Notes: generated from the letters alone by a model not told the origin. DNA of 64,000 nt from UBA4722 sp044221135 (GCA_044221135.1 JBGAPT010000001.1:124001-188000); one strand, 5' to 3'; shown: positions 1-9,581, numbered from the stretch's first letter. Program-made: numbers and translations.

Positions 1-723
1 CTCGAACATGAATGGAAAAAACAAGATATACAAACAAAAACTGGCATACAAAAAATAGAACTTTTCTTATCTAAATTTGATCAGGATATGCAAAAACACA
101 ATAAGCTATTTCGCTTAATCAAAAAAGCTAAAGAACACGAAAAATTAATGAAAGATGGTAAAGAATGTCTTGAAAAATGGAAAAAAATAGCAAATGCAAA
201 TACTATTAATCGGGAAGAAAAAAATATGATACAAGCCGAGATAAACGAGTTGGAAAAATGGATAGAAAGAAAAAATGAAGTAGGAATAAACGATGGGATA
301 CGCAGGTTTGCCCGTAAGACAATAGCAGCCATTGAAAAAAAATCAGAAAACACAGAGCCATCTCCGGCCGCAAAAAAGCATATAGAAAAATCACTCACTC
401 CTAAAATAAATAAAATATTAGCTGAAATAAAGGCCGAAACTGCAAAAGGAAAAAAGATACCGCTTTATAAAATTCATAAGTTAAATGTTTTACTAGCTAC
501 CAGAGACTATTTAGAAAATAAAATAAATACAGACACATTAGAAGATACTCTTAGAAGAAATGGCGAGTGGAATGCAGCATCATTAAAAGTCTTTGGTGAA
601 ACAAAACGTCTTGTTGGCTCAGCATGCCGTATGAAAGGTGATGATCTTTCAGAATTAATAAAACCACTAGACGCGAAAAAAGATAACAAGCAAGAACATC
701 AAAGAACTCTGTCTCAACGCTAG
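1..723 (+). CDS. Lys/Glu-rich orphan protein, 5' end outside window
   Basis: The reading frame is open from base 1 to the TAG at 721-723, so at least 240 residues are present and the true start lies outside the window. An internal ATG at 88 exists but nothing marks it as the start. The visible part is strongly charged and probably mostly helical: Lys, Glu, Asn and Ile dominate, no membrane segment is seen and no catalytic motif was recognised. The composition is AT-richer than the neighbouring lysS. It could be a coiled-coil cytoplasmic or secreted effector-like protein, but that is only inference from composition. It is followed by a repeat-bearing gap and then the 3' end of lysS on the other strand. 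Confidence 0.6.
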   Translation, partial: LEHEWKKQDIQTKTGIQKIELFLSKFDQDMQKHNKLFRLIKKAKEHEKLMKDGKECLEKWKKIANANTINREEKNMIQAEINELEKWIERKNEVGINDGIRRFARKTIAAIEKKSENTEPSPAAKKHIEKSLTPKINKILAEIKAETAKGKKIPLYKIHKLNVLLATRDYLENKINTDTLEDTLRRNGEWNAASLKVFGETKRLVGSACRMKGDDLSELIKPLDAKKDNKQEHQRTLSQR

Positions 724-820
724 GGCAACTGCACTAAGAATATAGGTGAGAAGTGGAATAGCTCATTATCTCCTATCGTATCATCCCCCGCTTATAACAT
801 GTCATCCCCGTTCTCCCTGC

Positions 821-955
821 GTCATCCCCGCGAAGGCGGGGACCCATCTTGCAAATATCACCAAACAATAATGAGTACAATAGAAATTGAACTATTAAGA
901 AATAAGGTAGTTAAGGAGACAAGTCATGATGGTTCCCCGCCTTCGCGGGGATGAC
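821..955. repeat. Inverted repeat of the GTCATCCCCGCG family
   Basis: A 25-base arm at 821-845 is the near-perfect reverse complement (one mismatch) of 931-955. Each arm is itself palindromic around CCCCGCGAAGGCGGGG, so either arm can form a hairpin. The 85 bases between the arms hold no gene. It lies between the end of the first gene and the end of lysS. A related element sits in the nuoH-nuoG gap at 52191-52289. Confidence 0.8.
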
Positions 956-1013
956 ACAGGGGGAGCGAAGATGGGACGAGGTGCAAGCAAAGCAGAGATG
1001 GCACGCTCTCCTC

Positions 1014-2525
1014 TTAATCCCTCACCGGCCGCATATGCGGAAACAAGATCACATCTCGAATAGAAGGAGAATTCGTAAATAACATCACTAAACGATCAAT
1101 ACCAATTCCTTCACCTGCTGTAGGCGGCATGCCATGTTCTAAGGCGGTAATATAATCTTCATCATAAGGCATTGCTTCTTCATCACCTGCTTCTTTATCC
1201 GCGACTTGTTTACGAAAGCGCTCCGCTTGATCATCCGCATCATTCAACTCTGAAAAACCATTCGCAATTTCCCGCCCTACGATAAATAATTCAAAACGGT
1301 CTGTGACAAAAGGATTTTGATCATTACATCGCGCTAATGGTGATACTTCTGCAGGATAATCTGTAATAAAAGTAGGTTGCAATAATTTATGCTCTACCGT
1401 TTTTTCAAAAATTTCTAATTGCACTTTACCTAACCCATAACCGTCTTTCACTGGAATATCTAATTTTTCTGCTGTTATCTTAATTGCATCCATTGTGGAT
1501 AAATCTGATTTTTTTAATGCTGGATTATAATGCAATATCGAATCTAACATATTTAAGCGTGCAAAAGGCTTGCTGAGATCAAACTGCTGTTCTTGATATT
1601 GAATAACCAGCGTTCCTAAAATTTCTTGTGCTAAATAACGAAATAATTCTTCTGACAAATCCATTAAATCATGAAAATTAGCATACGCTTGATAAAACTC
1701 TAACATCGTAAACTCAGGATTATGTTGCGTCGATAATCCCTCATTACGAAAGTTGCGATTAATTTCAAATACACGTTCGAAACCGCCCACCACCAACCGC
1801 TTTAAATAAAGTTCCGGTGCAATACGTAAAAATAAAGGCATATCAAGTACATTATGATGCGTTACAAAAGGACGTGCTGCAGCACCGCCTGGCATGACTT
1901 GCATCATTGGTGTTTCCACTTCGACAAAATCACGCTGCGTTAAAAATTCGCGTATTTTAATAATGATTTTTGAACGAATCATAAATGTTTGACGCGTCGT
2001 TTCATTGACCAATAAATCTAAATAACGCTGACGATATCGCATCTCTTGATCTGTTAAACCATGATATTTATCGGGCAGTGGGCGCAATGCTTTTGTTAAT
2101 AACCGTAACCGCTGCACACGAACCGACAGCTCGCCTGTTTTAGTTTTAAATACAGTGCCTTCAACACCAATAATATCTCCTAAATCCCATTCCAAGAATC
2201 GCTCATACACCTCTGGTGAAACGGCATCTTGTCGAATATAAAGTTGTATCTTGCCCGACATATCTTGCAAATGTACAAAACTGGCTTTACCCATTAAGCG
2301 GCGCGTCATAATACGACCCGCTATTTTGACAGCAATCGGTTGTGCTTCTAGTTCAGGTTCTGATTTATTTTCATAAGTGGCATGTATCTGTGAAGCTAAT
2401 GTATCCCGCTCGAAATCATTAGGGTATGCATTTCCTTTTGCACGCAATTCAGTTAACTTAGAACGCCGTTGTGCAATCAATTCATTGGTATCTACTATAC
2501 TGTTTTCTTGCTCAGTCATAATCAT
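1014..2525 (-). CDS. lysS: Lysyl-tRNA synthetase, class II
   Basis: Charges tRNA-Lys with lysine using ATP, in the cytoplasm. The 503 residues match the usual class II LysRS length. An N-terminal OB-fold anticodon-binding domain (about residues 60-150) precedes the class II catalytic core. Motif 2 is visible as FRNEGLSTQHNPEFTMLE and motif 3 as GIGIDRLVMLF near the C-terminus. The first ATG overlaps the prfB stop as ATGA (2522-2525), so the gene is probably translationally coupled to prfB; a second ATG two codons on is an alternative start. The prfB-lysS order is the standard gammaproteobacterial arrangement. Confidence 0.97.
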   Translation of the reverse strand: MIMTEQENSIVDTNELIAQRRSKLTELRAKGNAYPNDFERDTLASQIHATYENKSEPELEAQPIAVKIAGRIMTRRLMGKASFVHLQDMSGKIQLYIRQDAVSPEVYERFLEWDLGDIIGVEGTVFKTKTGELSVRVQRLRLLTKALRPLPDKYHGLTDQEMRYRQRYLDLLVNETTRQTFMIRSKIIIKIREFLTQRDFVEVETPMMQVMPGGAAARPFVTHHNVLDMPLFLRIAPELYLKRLVVGGFERVFEINRNFRNEGLSTQHNPEFTMLEFYQAYANFHDLMDLSEELFRYLAQEILGTLVIQYQEQQFDLSKPFARLNMLDSILHYNPALKKSDLSTMDAIKITAEKLDIPVKDGYGLGKVQLEIFEKTVEHKLLQPTFITDYPAEVSPLARCNDQNPFVTDRFELFIVGREIANGFSELNDADDQAERFRKQVADKEAGDEEAMPYDEDYITALEHGMPPTAGEGIGIDRLVMLFTNSPSIRDVILFPHMRPVRD

Positions 2526-3620
2526 AATCCGCTCAATAAGCTTGCTTCAATAAATTTATCCAAGTCGCCATCTAATACAGCCTGCGGCTGCATCACTTCC
2601 ACACCCGTACGCAAATCTTTTACCCGTGATGTATCTAATACATAAGAACGTATCTGACTACCCCAACCTATATCCATCTTACTGGCTTCTAGTTCATCCT
2701 GTTTAGAGCGACGCTTTTGTAATTCTAACTCATATAGCTTGGCGCGCAATTGATTCATGGCTTGGGCACGATTTCTATGTTGAGAACGGTCATTTTGGCA
2801 CTGAACAACCGTGTTAGTTGGAATATGCGTAATACGAATAGCCGAGTCAGTACGGTTGACATGCTGCCCACCTGCACCACTCGCACGATAGGTATCAATA
2901 CGTAAATCAGCCGGATTAATGGCTATATCAATACTATCGTCCACTTCAGGCGATACAAACACCGACGCAAACGAGGTATGGCGCCGATTACCCGAATCGA
3001 ATGGCGACTTTCTAACCAGCCGATGTACGCCTGTTTCAGTCCTTAACCAACCATAGGCATAAGGCCCCGTGAATTTGATGGTAGCACTTTTAATCCCCGC
3101 TACTTCCCCTGCAGACGCTTCAATCAATTCTGTTTGAAAGCCATGACTCTCGCCCCAGCGCAAGTACATACGCAGCAACATGTTGGCCCAATCTTGTGCC
3201 TCGGTCCCACCGGAACCCGATTGAATATCCATATAAGCGGAACTAGCATCCATTTCGCCTGAAAACATGCGCTGGAATTCTAATTGTTCAATTGTTTTAG
3301 TGGCTTTATCTAGTTCAGCTATAATGGATTCGGCTGTCGCACGATCATTTTCTTGTACTGCTAATTCAAATAATTCAGTTGCATCTTTAAGGTTTGCTTC
3401 AAGAGCTTGAATTGAATTAACAACGTTCTCTAACTGTACACGTTCTCTTCCCAAGCTCTGCGCTTTCTCAGGGTTATTCCAGACAGTAGAATCTTCTAGT
3501 TCTTGCTGCACTTCTTGCAGCCTATCACGTTTTTGATCGACGTCAAAGATACCTCCGAATTTCATCGAGGCGTTTGCTTAACTCTTTAATGCGTAGCTGA
3601 ACAGATGTGGTTTCGATCAC
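2522..3620 (-). CDS. prfB: Peptide chain release factor 2 with programmed +1 frameshift
   Basis: Recognises UGA and UAA stop codons and triggers peptide release. The open frame from the ATG at 3565 lacks the true N-terminus. Reading upstream from GTG at 3620-3618 gives 25 codons ending CGG AGG TAT CTT, then in-frame TGA (3545-3543) followed by C. This is the known autoregulatory site: an SD-like AGGAGG/CGGAGG stretch, the slippery CTT, and a TGA read past by +1 slippage when RF2 is scarce. After the shift the protein continues DVDQKRDRL. The total is 365 residues, the same as E. coli RF2. The SPF tripeptide anticodon (in VRKSPFDSG) and the catalytic GGQ (GAGGQHVN) are present. GTG is chosen as start because an in-frame stop lies four codons upstream. 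Confidence 0.96.
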
Positions 3621-3672
3621 GGTGAAGTCTCAAAAATGAACTCAGACAATAATAAGCTTAAATTCAACATTA

Positions 3673-4026
3673 TTAAAGTCCAAAGTATGTTTTTTCTAAC
3701 TCTCTGATTTCAAGGCTCACTTTCAAATTGAGCTGTTTAAACGATTCGGAACAATGCGCCTTAATCGCTGCTAATAAAGCGTCACTCGTCTTTTGCAACA
3801 CTTCAAAAGTTCGCCCCGCCTTCACTTTTAAACTCACATGAATAAATGCCCCATTAGGCTGGCCTTCACCTACACAATATTGATTACATTCGATCGCCCT
3901 GCTGACACAACTTTTTCGTTCTGTTGGCAGTTTCTCTGCTAACAAGATATGGCATTTTTCAAATAGCTTGGGGAAAGTATTTTTCTCTAATACATTAGAG
4001 CTATATTCTAAAATTAAATGCGGCAT
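3673..4026 (-). CDS. 5-carboxymethyl-2-hydroxymuconate isomerase family tautomerase
   Basis: A 117-residue protein of the CHMI (HpaF-like) tautomerase family. It begins MPHLILEYS, which leaves Pro as the N-terminal residue after Met removal; that proline is the family's catalytic base. The GAFIHVSLKVKAGR segment resembles the AFVHMTLKIGAGR region of HpaF. The family isomerises a homoprotocatechuate-pathway intermediate, but no other aromatic degradation genes are nearby, so the real substrate is unknown. It lies downstream of nothing obvious and upstream of prfB on the same strand, with a 52-base gap to the GTG start of prfB. Confidence 0.8.
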   Translation of the reverse strand: MPHLILEYSSNVLEKNTFPKLFEKCHILLAEKLPTERKSCVSRAIECNQYCVGEGQPNGAFIHVSLKVKAGRTFEVLQKTSDALLAAIKAHCSESFKQLNLKVSLEIRELEKTYFGL

Positions 4027-4126
4027 CTTTTATTCCTGACACAATTAACAGACTCGCTTATGTTACCAATACAACTGGCTCCCTTCAATTGCCTAGATTA
4101 ATACTGAATATTAAGATATTAGTGGA

Positions 4127-4167
4127 ATCCTTGCAAATTGTAAATTGAATTGACAATTTGCAAGGAT
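4127..4167. promoter_or_regulatory. Perfect inverted repeat upstream of the DUF4143 ATPase (copy A)
   Basis: Arms 4127-4141 and 4153-4167 are perfect 15-base reverse complements separated by 11 bases. The half site ends GCAAGGAT. It sits 42 bases upstream of the ATPase start at 4210, in the gap between that gene and the divergent tautomerase gene. A related but longer palindrome with half site GTAAGGAT precedes the second DUF4143 ATPase. Either an operator or a transcribed hairpin is possible. Confidence 0.75.
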
Positions 4168-4209
4168 CCTGCTTATGATAGTCAAAATAAGCCTTCATAG
4201 GATATTCTT

Positions 4210-5364
4210 ATGTTCAAACGAAATGCAGCGGCTGCATTAAAAGAAAAAGCAAAAAGCTACCCTATTATCGCCATCACAGGTCCACGGCAAGCCGGGAAAT
4301 CCACTCTGGCTAAACAGTTATTCCCTAATAAACCTTACCTCAGCTTGGAAGACTTGGATCATCGGCAATTTGCTACAGAAGATCCCCGCCGATTTTTAGC
4401 ACAGTTCCCCGCAGGGGCTATACTGGATGAAATCCAACATTGCCCTGAGTTATTTTCTTATTTGCAATCTTTAGTCGATGCTAAACCAACAGCAGGACTT
4501 TTTATATTAACAGGATCACAACAATTTGGATTACTCGCGAAAATAAGCCAGTCTCTCGCTGGACGAGTAGGTTATATTCAGCTATTACCTTTCACTTTAG
4601 ATGAGCTGCAAGCAGCTAATCAAGCCCCTTCTACCGTTGAAAAATTACTTTTCAACGGATTATACCCACCTATTTATGATAAAAAAATCCCGCCCACGCG
4701 TTGGTATAGCGATTACATCATGACCTATATTGAACGTGACGTACGGCAACTCATTAATATCCATGATTTACGTGGTTTTCGCCGGTTTTTACAAATGTGC
4801 GCAGCGCGCACTGGGCAGCTACTGAATTTATCCAGCCTCGCTAATGATTGCGGTATCACACATAATACAGCCAAAGCATGGATTTCTGTATTAGAAGCCA
4901 GCTATATTATTTTTCTTTTATCTCCTCATCATCGCAACTTCAATAAACGCTTGGTGAAATCACCCAAGCTTTATTTTTATGACACAGGTCTAGTTTGTAC
5001 ACTGCTCTCTTTAGAAGACAGCAAACAGCTCATTACACATCCCATTCGCGGCGCATTATTTGAAACATGGGCAATTACTGAATTATTGAAAAAACGGCTC
5101 AACCAAGGCTTACTACCCAATCTTTATTTTTGGCGCGACAGTCAAGGGCATGAAGTTGACCTTTTGATAGAACAAGGCGATCAACTGGTTCCGATTGAAA
5201 TCAAAGCAGGACAAACCGTGACAAGCGATTATTTTACTGGGTTACAATATTGGCAAGCACTAAGCAAACAAACAACAGATGCATGGCTCATTTATGCTGG
5301 CAAACAAAATCAGCAACGTACTGATGGACACATTATTAGCTGGCTAAATATCAATGAAATTTAA
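4210..5364 (+). CDS. AAA-type ATPase with DUF4143 domain (copy A)
   Basis: A 384-residue P-loop ATPase of the AAA_14/DUF4143 family (COG1373-type). Walker A is GPRQAGKS at residues 24-31 and Walker B is AILDEIQ near 90-96, followed by a sensor-like LTGSQQ. The C-terminal DUF4143 half ends in a segment resembling a PD-(D/E)XK-type nuclease fold (VDLLIEQGDQLVPIEIKAGQ); whether it is catalytic is unknown. The cellular role of this family is unestablished. SD AGGA lies eight bases before the ATG. The gene is on the + strand between two - strand genes and stops only seven bases before the prfC stop, as if inserted as a single-gene unit. A second family member lies at 41394-42686. Confidence 0.88.
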   Translation: MFKRNAAAALKEKAKSYPIIAITGPRQAGKSTLAKQLFPNKPYLSLEDLDHRQFATEDPRRFLAQFPAGAILDEIQHCPELFSYLQSLVDAKPTAGLFILTGSQQFGLLAKISQSLAGRVGYIQLLPFTLDELQAANQAPSTVEKLLFNGLYPPIYDKKIPPTRWYSDYIMTYIERDVRQLINIHDLRGFRRFLQMCAARTGQLLNLSSLANDCGITHNTAKAWISVLEASYIIFLLSPHHRNFNKRLVKSPKLYFYDTGLVCTLLSLEDSKQLITHPIRGALFETWAITELLKKRLNQGLLPNLYFWRDSQGHEVDLLIEQGDQLVPIEIKAGQTVTSDYFTGLQYWQALSKQTTDAWLIYAGKQNQQRTDGHIISWLNINEI

Positions 5365-5371
5365 GTTTAAT

Positions 5372-6961
5372 TTAATGCTCACGCGTTGTTTTAAATTCTA
5401 CTTTTTGCCATCGCTCCATCGTTAAATTGAGATTAACGCGAGTAGGCGCTAGATAGGTTAAATTATCGCTGCCGTCTAATGCGAGATTATCAAATGCTTT
5501 TGTTTTGAATTCTTCTACTATTTTAGTATCATCACATTGAATCCAGCGCGCAGTAGCCACTGAAACGGATTCATAAACACAATCTACGTTATATTCATGC
5601 TTTAATCGATACGCTACTACATCAAATTGCAGCATCCCAACTGCACCTAGAATTAAATTATTGCTATTTAAAGGACGAAATAATTGCGTTGCACCTTCTT
5701 CGCATAATTGCTTCAATCCTTTTTGCAGCGCTTTCAGTTTAAGCGGATCTTTCAATCGCACTAACCGAAATAATTCAGGCGCAAAATAAGGAATACCGGT
5801 AAATTTTAATGGTTCGCCTTCCGTAAAAGTATCACCTATTTGAATCGTACCATGATTGTATAAACCAATGATATCACCTGGCCACGCTTCATTAATATGC
5901 TCACGATCTGAAGCCATAAAGGTCAGTGCTTGCGGAATTTTTACTTCACGGCCCAAGCTGACTTGAAAAACTTTCATCCCTTGCAGATATGTACCGGAGC
6001 AAACTCGTAAAAATGCAATGCGATCACGATGCGCAGGATCCATGTTGGCCTGAATTTTAAAAACAAAACCAGAAAAGGTATTTTCGGTAGGGATTATTTC
6101 ACGTGTCTTGGTTTCACGTGGTTGCGGCGCTGGAGCATAGTCTGCAAAAGCATCTAACAATTCACGCACACCAAAATTATTCAATGCGGAGCCAAAAAAA
6201 ACAGGTGTTAATTTACCCGCCAAAAATTCTGACTTATCAAATGTATGACTTGCACCTTTAACCAATTCTACATTAGCACGAATATCAGATGCCATATCAC
6301 CCAAAATGCTATCCAGTTCAGGATTATGTAATCCCAAAATTTTAGTGCTGACTTGCTGAATCGCATTTTTCCCCGGCTCATATAAATAAACCGCATCTTC
6401 ATATAAATGATAAACACCTTTAAAATCCCGTCCCATACCAATAGGCCAGGTAATAGGTGCGCAACGAATTTTCAATATCGTTTCAATTTCATCTAACAAA
6501 TCAATTGCATCGCGACTATCACGATCCATTTTATTAATAAAACTAATGATAGGCGTGTGACGTAATCGACATACTTCAAGTAATTTAATCGTGCGTTCTT
6601 CCACACCTTTAGCTGCATCGATCACCATCAAGGCAGAATCAACTGCTGTCAGCGTGCGATAGGTATCTTCCGAAAAATCAGCGTGACCTGGCGTATCTAA
6701 TAAATTCATGATATGGGATTTATAAGGAAACTGCATCACGGAAGTCGTCACAGAAATACCACGCTGTTTCTCCAGCTCCATCCAGTCTGATGTAGCATGG
6801 CGCGATGCTTTGCGGCCCTTGACCGTACCCGCCAACTGAATCGCCCCTCCAAATAATAAAAGCTTCTCTGTTAAGGTAGTTTTACCCGCATCAGGATGAG
6901 AAATAATGGCAAAGGTGCGACGCTTGGCAAGTTGTGTAGTGAGTTCAGACATAATCATCAT
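5372..6961 (-). CDS. prfC: Peptide chain release factor 3
   Basis: GTPase that recycles RF1/RF2 from the ribosome after peptide release. It is 529 residues, the E. coli length. The G1 motif SHPDAGKTTLTEKLLLFGG, G3 DTPGHADFS and G4 INKMDRD are all visible, followed by the domain II/III region expected of RF3. Three ATGs lie within the first four codons (MMIM); the third (6952) gives MSELTTQLAKRRTF, closest to other RF3 proteins, but no strong SD decides. It is convergent with the DUF4143 ATPase. Confidence 0.97.
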   Translation of the reverse strand: MMIMSELTTQLAKRRTFAIISHPDAGKTTLTEKLLLFGGAIQLAGTVKGRKASRHATSDWMELEKQRGISVTTSVMQFPYKSHIMNLLDTPGHADFSEDTYRTLTAVDSALMVIDAAKGVEERTIKLLEVCRLRHTPIISFINKMDRDSRDAIDLLDEIETILKIRCAPITWPIGMGRDFKGVYHLYEDAVYLYEPGKNAIQQVSTKILGLHNPELDSILGDMASDIRANVELVKGASHTFDKSEFLAGKLTPVFFGSALNNFGVRELLDAFADYAPAPQPRETKTREIIPTENTFSGFVFKIQANMDPAHRDRIAFLRVCSGTYLQGMKVFQVSLGREVKIPQALTFMASDREHINEAWPGDIIGLYNHGTIQIGDTFTEGEPLKFTGIPYFAPELFRLVRLKDPLKLKALQKGLKQLCEEGATQLFRPLNSNNLILGAVGMLQFDVVAYRLKHEYNVDCVYESVSVATARWIQCDDTKIVEEFKTKAFDNLALDGSDNLTYLAPTRVNLNLTMERWQKVEFKTTREH

Positions 6962-7043
6962 TCAATTAAAGCAATGAGTGTATTTATTTAGTTGAATCCT
7001 ATCAAATCTGTTGCTTCAGAGCGAGGACTATATTTGACATCAA

Positions 7044-7484
7044 CTAGGAACCTATCTTCTTAGCAAACACCCAGGCATCTTCATGCCCTTCTGCTGCAGA
7101 ATAATAATTCTTACGCTCACTCATTTTTCTAAAACCCATTTTTTTATAAAGTGCAATGGCATTCTCGTTAGAACAACGCACTTCTAGATAAGCAATTTCT
7201 GCACTCAGATGCTTAGCTTCCGTTAAAGCTTGCGAGATCAGCTGGGTTCCATAACCTTGCCGTTGCAAACGCGGATCTACACAAATATTCAAAATATGGC
7301 ACTCATCAACCTGCACCAGTACTAAAATAAATCCTATTATTTGATCCTCTTGCACAATAGCCCAGCCACGACTCTGTGCCTGAAAACATTTCTCAAACGT
7401 TTCTGGAGACCAAGGCGAAAACTGGGTTGCAGCTTCTATTGCACATAATTGGGGTATATCTGATGGGGTTAGCGCTCTTAGCAT
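7044..7484 (-). CDS. rimI: Ribosomal protein bS18 alanine N-acetyltransferase
   Basis: GNAT-family acetyltransferase that acetylates the N-terminal alanine of ribosomal protein S18. The acetyl-CoA loop RLQRQGYGTQL and the RimI-type C-terminal signature YLEVRCSNENAIALYKKMGF are clear. The start at 7484 (MLRALTPSDIP) gives 146 residues, like E. coli RimI; an upstream ATG at 7502 would add six residues but lacks an SD. It follows about 80 bases upstream of prfC on the same strand. Often this gene pairs with tsaB, which is not seen here. Confidence 0.9.
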   Translation of the reverse strand: MLRALTPSDIPQLCAIEAATQFSPWSPETFEKCFQAQSRGWAIVQEDQIIGFILVLVQVDECHILNICVDPRLQRQGYGTQLISQALTEAKHLSAEIAYLEVRCSNENAIALYKKMGFRKMSERKNYYSAAEGHEDAWVFAKKIGS

Positions 7485-7680
7485 TTTCTTACAATACCTC
7501 ATTTTTTCATGTACATAAACCGTTCATTAGCAGCTCGTATTAACCCCTAGATACTTCTTTACCATGTAGACAAAAAATTACACAAGTCATGGCTTTTTTA
7601 TATACTTTATGATCTTTTTTTGTTATATTAAGCATTTTATGTATATTTATTATATTAATCTTAAACGAGGAAAATACATC

Positions 7681-8085
7681 ATGCATCCAAGAGACTATAC
7701 AAAACGCAAGCGAAAAAAAATAAAAACGGATCCTAAAACAAGTAATAAGTTAGAACAATTAGCATTGGCAGCTTTAACTTCCATTCAAGAATCAAAGGAA
7801 AATGAAAAGCCTAACGAAAACCAAGCAGTATCACATCATTCTTCCTGTTTTTTTGCTCCTAGTACTTCTAGCAACCATGTGCTCCCCATGAAATTCAGCA
7901 TGGGTATCAATGTGAAAAAAACAGGGGCTATAGAACGTACAACACAAAACGGACCGTGGACAAGTTTTACCATCAGAAACGGAAGAGTGGCTTATTATAA
8001 AATATCAGCTCAGTTAGCACCTACAACCACAGAAAATACTTCAGAAAATGGAACTAGCATGTCTTCGCAACACAAGTTCAAATAA
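7681..8085 (+). CDS. Orphan basic protein, 134 residues
   Basis: No family recognised. The start at 7681 is chosen because GAGGA lies ten bases upstream; the open frame extends back to 7609 but that part encodes a hydrophobic stretch from an AT-rich promoter-like region. The N-terminus is very basic (MHPRDYTKRKRKKIKTD), followed by a Glu/Asn/Ser-rich low-complexity part and a more ordered segment around residues 75-115. There is no signal peptide. It stands alone between the divergent rimI and the convergent lpdA, with a bidirectional stem-loop after it. Confidence 0.6.
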   Translation: MHPRDYTKRKRKKIKTDPKTSNKLEQLALAALTSIQESKENEKPNENQAVSHHSSCFFAPSTSSNHVLPMKFSMGINVKKTGAIERTTQNGPWTSFTIRNGRVAYYKISAQLAPTTTENTSENGTSMSSQHKFK

Positions 8086-8097
8086 TAAAAATAAGCC

Positions 8098-8130
8098 CTT
8101 ACCCAATACTCTCTAACAGTGTTGGGTAAG
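8098..8130. terminator. Bidirectional stem-loop between orphan gene and lpdA
   Basis: Arms 8098-8109 and 8119-8130 (CTTACCCAA-type) pair with one G-T pair around a nine-base loop. On the - strand the stem is followed by a T-rich stretch (TTATTTTTATT), as expected for a rho-independent terminator of the aceE-aceF-lpdA operon. It also lies 13 bases after the stop of the + strand orphan gene. Confidence 0.8.
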
Positions 8131-8150
8131 ATTCTAAAGAAATAATATAA

Positions 8151-9581
8151 CTATTTATCTTCCGTTTTTTTCTTAGGTAAATATAAATCGGTAATCGTTC
8201 CCTCATACACTTCCGCGGCCATTGCTATCGTTTCTGATAAGGTAGGGTGCGCGTGTATCGTTAATGCAATATCTTCAACATCACACCCCATCTCAATAGC
8301 AAGACCGATTTCAGCGACGAGCTCACCTGCATTAGGACCTACAGCACCACCACCGATAACGCGATGCGTCTTTTCATCAATAATTAATTTTGTAAGACCT
8401 TCATCACGGCCAATACTGAGTGCACGACCACTCGCAGCCCAAGGGAAAGAACCTTTACCGTATTGTAATCCTTTCGCTTTTGCTTCATTTTCAGTGACGC
8501 CGACCCATGCCACTTCTGGATCAGTATACGCAACACTTGGAATACATTTCACATCGAAATAATGTTTTAAACCAGCGATAACTTCTGCCGCCACACGTCC
8601 TTCTGGAATCGCTTTATGCGCCAACATCGGATTACCCGCTATATCACCGATTGCAAAAATAGTGGGAACATTGGTGCGTTGTTGTTTATCCACAGAAATA
8701 AAACCACGTTCATCCACTTTAACACCTGCTTTATCTGCAGCAATTTGATCGCCATTCGGACGTCGCCCTGCAGCACATAGAATACGATCAAAACGTTCTG
8801 GTTTTTCCGGTGCATTTTCACCTTCAAACGTAACCCATAAACCATCTTTTTTTGCTTCTACTTTAGTGACTTTTGTTTTCAATAAAATATTTTTATAACG
8901 CTTTTGAATACGCTTGAATAAAGGCATTACTAAATCTTTATCGCAGCCTGGGATAATTTGATCCATTAATTCAACGATGGTGATCTCGGCACCCAGTGCG
9001 TTATAAACAGTGGCCATTTCCAAACCGATAATACCACCGCCGATGACTAACAGTTTAGCTTGTGTCTCTTCAAGTTCTAATGCGCCAGTGGAATCAATAA
9101 TACGTGGATCATCGGGTAAAAAAGGCAATTTAACGGGACGTGAGCCTGCAGCAATAATAGCATTTTCAAATTTAATAATTTGTTTGCCTTTTGGTGTTTC
9201 CACTGAAAGTTGATTGCTTGAGATAAATTGTGCGGTGCCTTGTACAATCTCTACTTTACGTTGTTTAGCAAGTACTTTTAATCCGCCCGTAAGACGGCTA
9301 ACCACTTTATTTTTCCACTCACGCAATTTTTTGATATCTATTTTAGGTTTACCAAAATCAATACCGCAGTCAGCTACTTCATGCACCTCATCCACTACTT
9401 TGGCTGCATGTAGCAACGCTTTAGATGGAATACAACCCACATTCAAACAAACACCACCGATATTTTCATAGCGCTCTACTAAAATAACTTTTTTGCCTAA
9501 ATCAGCAGCGCGAAATGCAGCAGTATAACCGCCTGGGCCACTCCCTAACACTACAACTTCTGTTTGTAATTCGTTACTCAT
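8151..9581 (-). CDS. lpdA: Dihydrolipoamide dehydrogenase (E3)
   Basis: Flavoprotein that reoxidises dihydrolipoamide in the pyruvate dehydrogenase complex and reduces NAD. 476 residues. An N-terminal FAD-binding GSGPGGYTAAFRAADLG, the redox-active disulfide CLNVGC near residues 45-50, an NAD-binding GGGIIGLEMA, the second FAD motif GDIAGNPMLAHKA and the C-terminal active-site HAHPTLSE are all present. It is the third gene of the aceE-aceF-lpdA operon, 35 bases after aceF. Confidence 0.97.
   Translation of the reverse strand: MSNELQTEVVVLGSGPGGYTAAFRAADLGKKVILVERYENIGGVCLNVGCIPSKALLHAAKVVDEVHEVADCGIDFGKPKIDIKKLREWKNKVVSRLTGGLKVLAKQRKVEIVQGTAQFISSNQLSVETPKGKQIIKFENAIIAAGSRPVKLPFLPDDPRIIDSTGALELEETQAKLLVIGGGIIGLEMATVYNALGAEITIVELMDQIIPGCDKDLVMPLFKRIQKRYKNILLKTKVTKVEAKKDGLWVTFEGENAPEKPERFDRILCAAGRRPNGDQIAADKAGVKVDERGFISVDKQQRTNVPTIFAIGDIAGNPMLAHKAIPEGRVAAEVIAGLKHYFDVKCIPSVAYTDPEVAWVGVTENEAKAKGLQYGKGSFPWAASGRALSIGRDEGLTKLIIDEKTHRVIGGGAVGPNAGELVAEIGLAIEMGCDVEDIALTIHAHPTLSETIAMAAEVYEGTITDLYLPKKKTEDK

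Noticed and set aside
4210..5364. DUF4143 ATPases as transposition helper ATPases (IstB-like)
   Set aside because: Walker motifs are shared, but the C-terminal DUF4143 half and absence of any transposase or terminal repeats argue against it.
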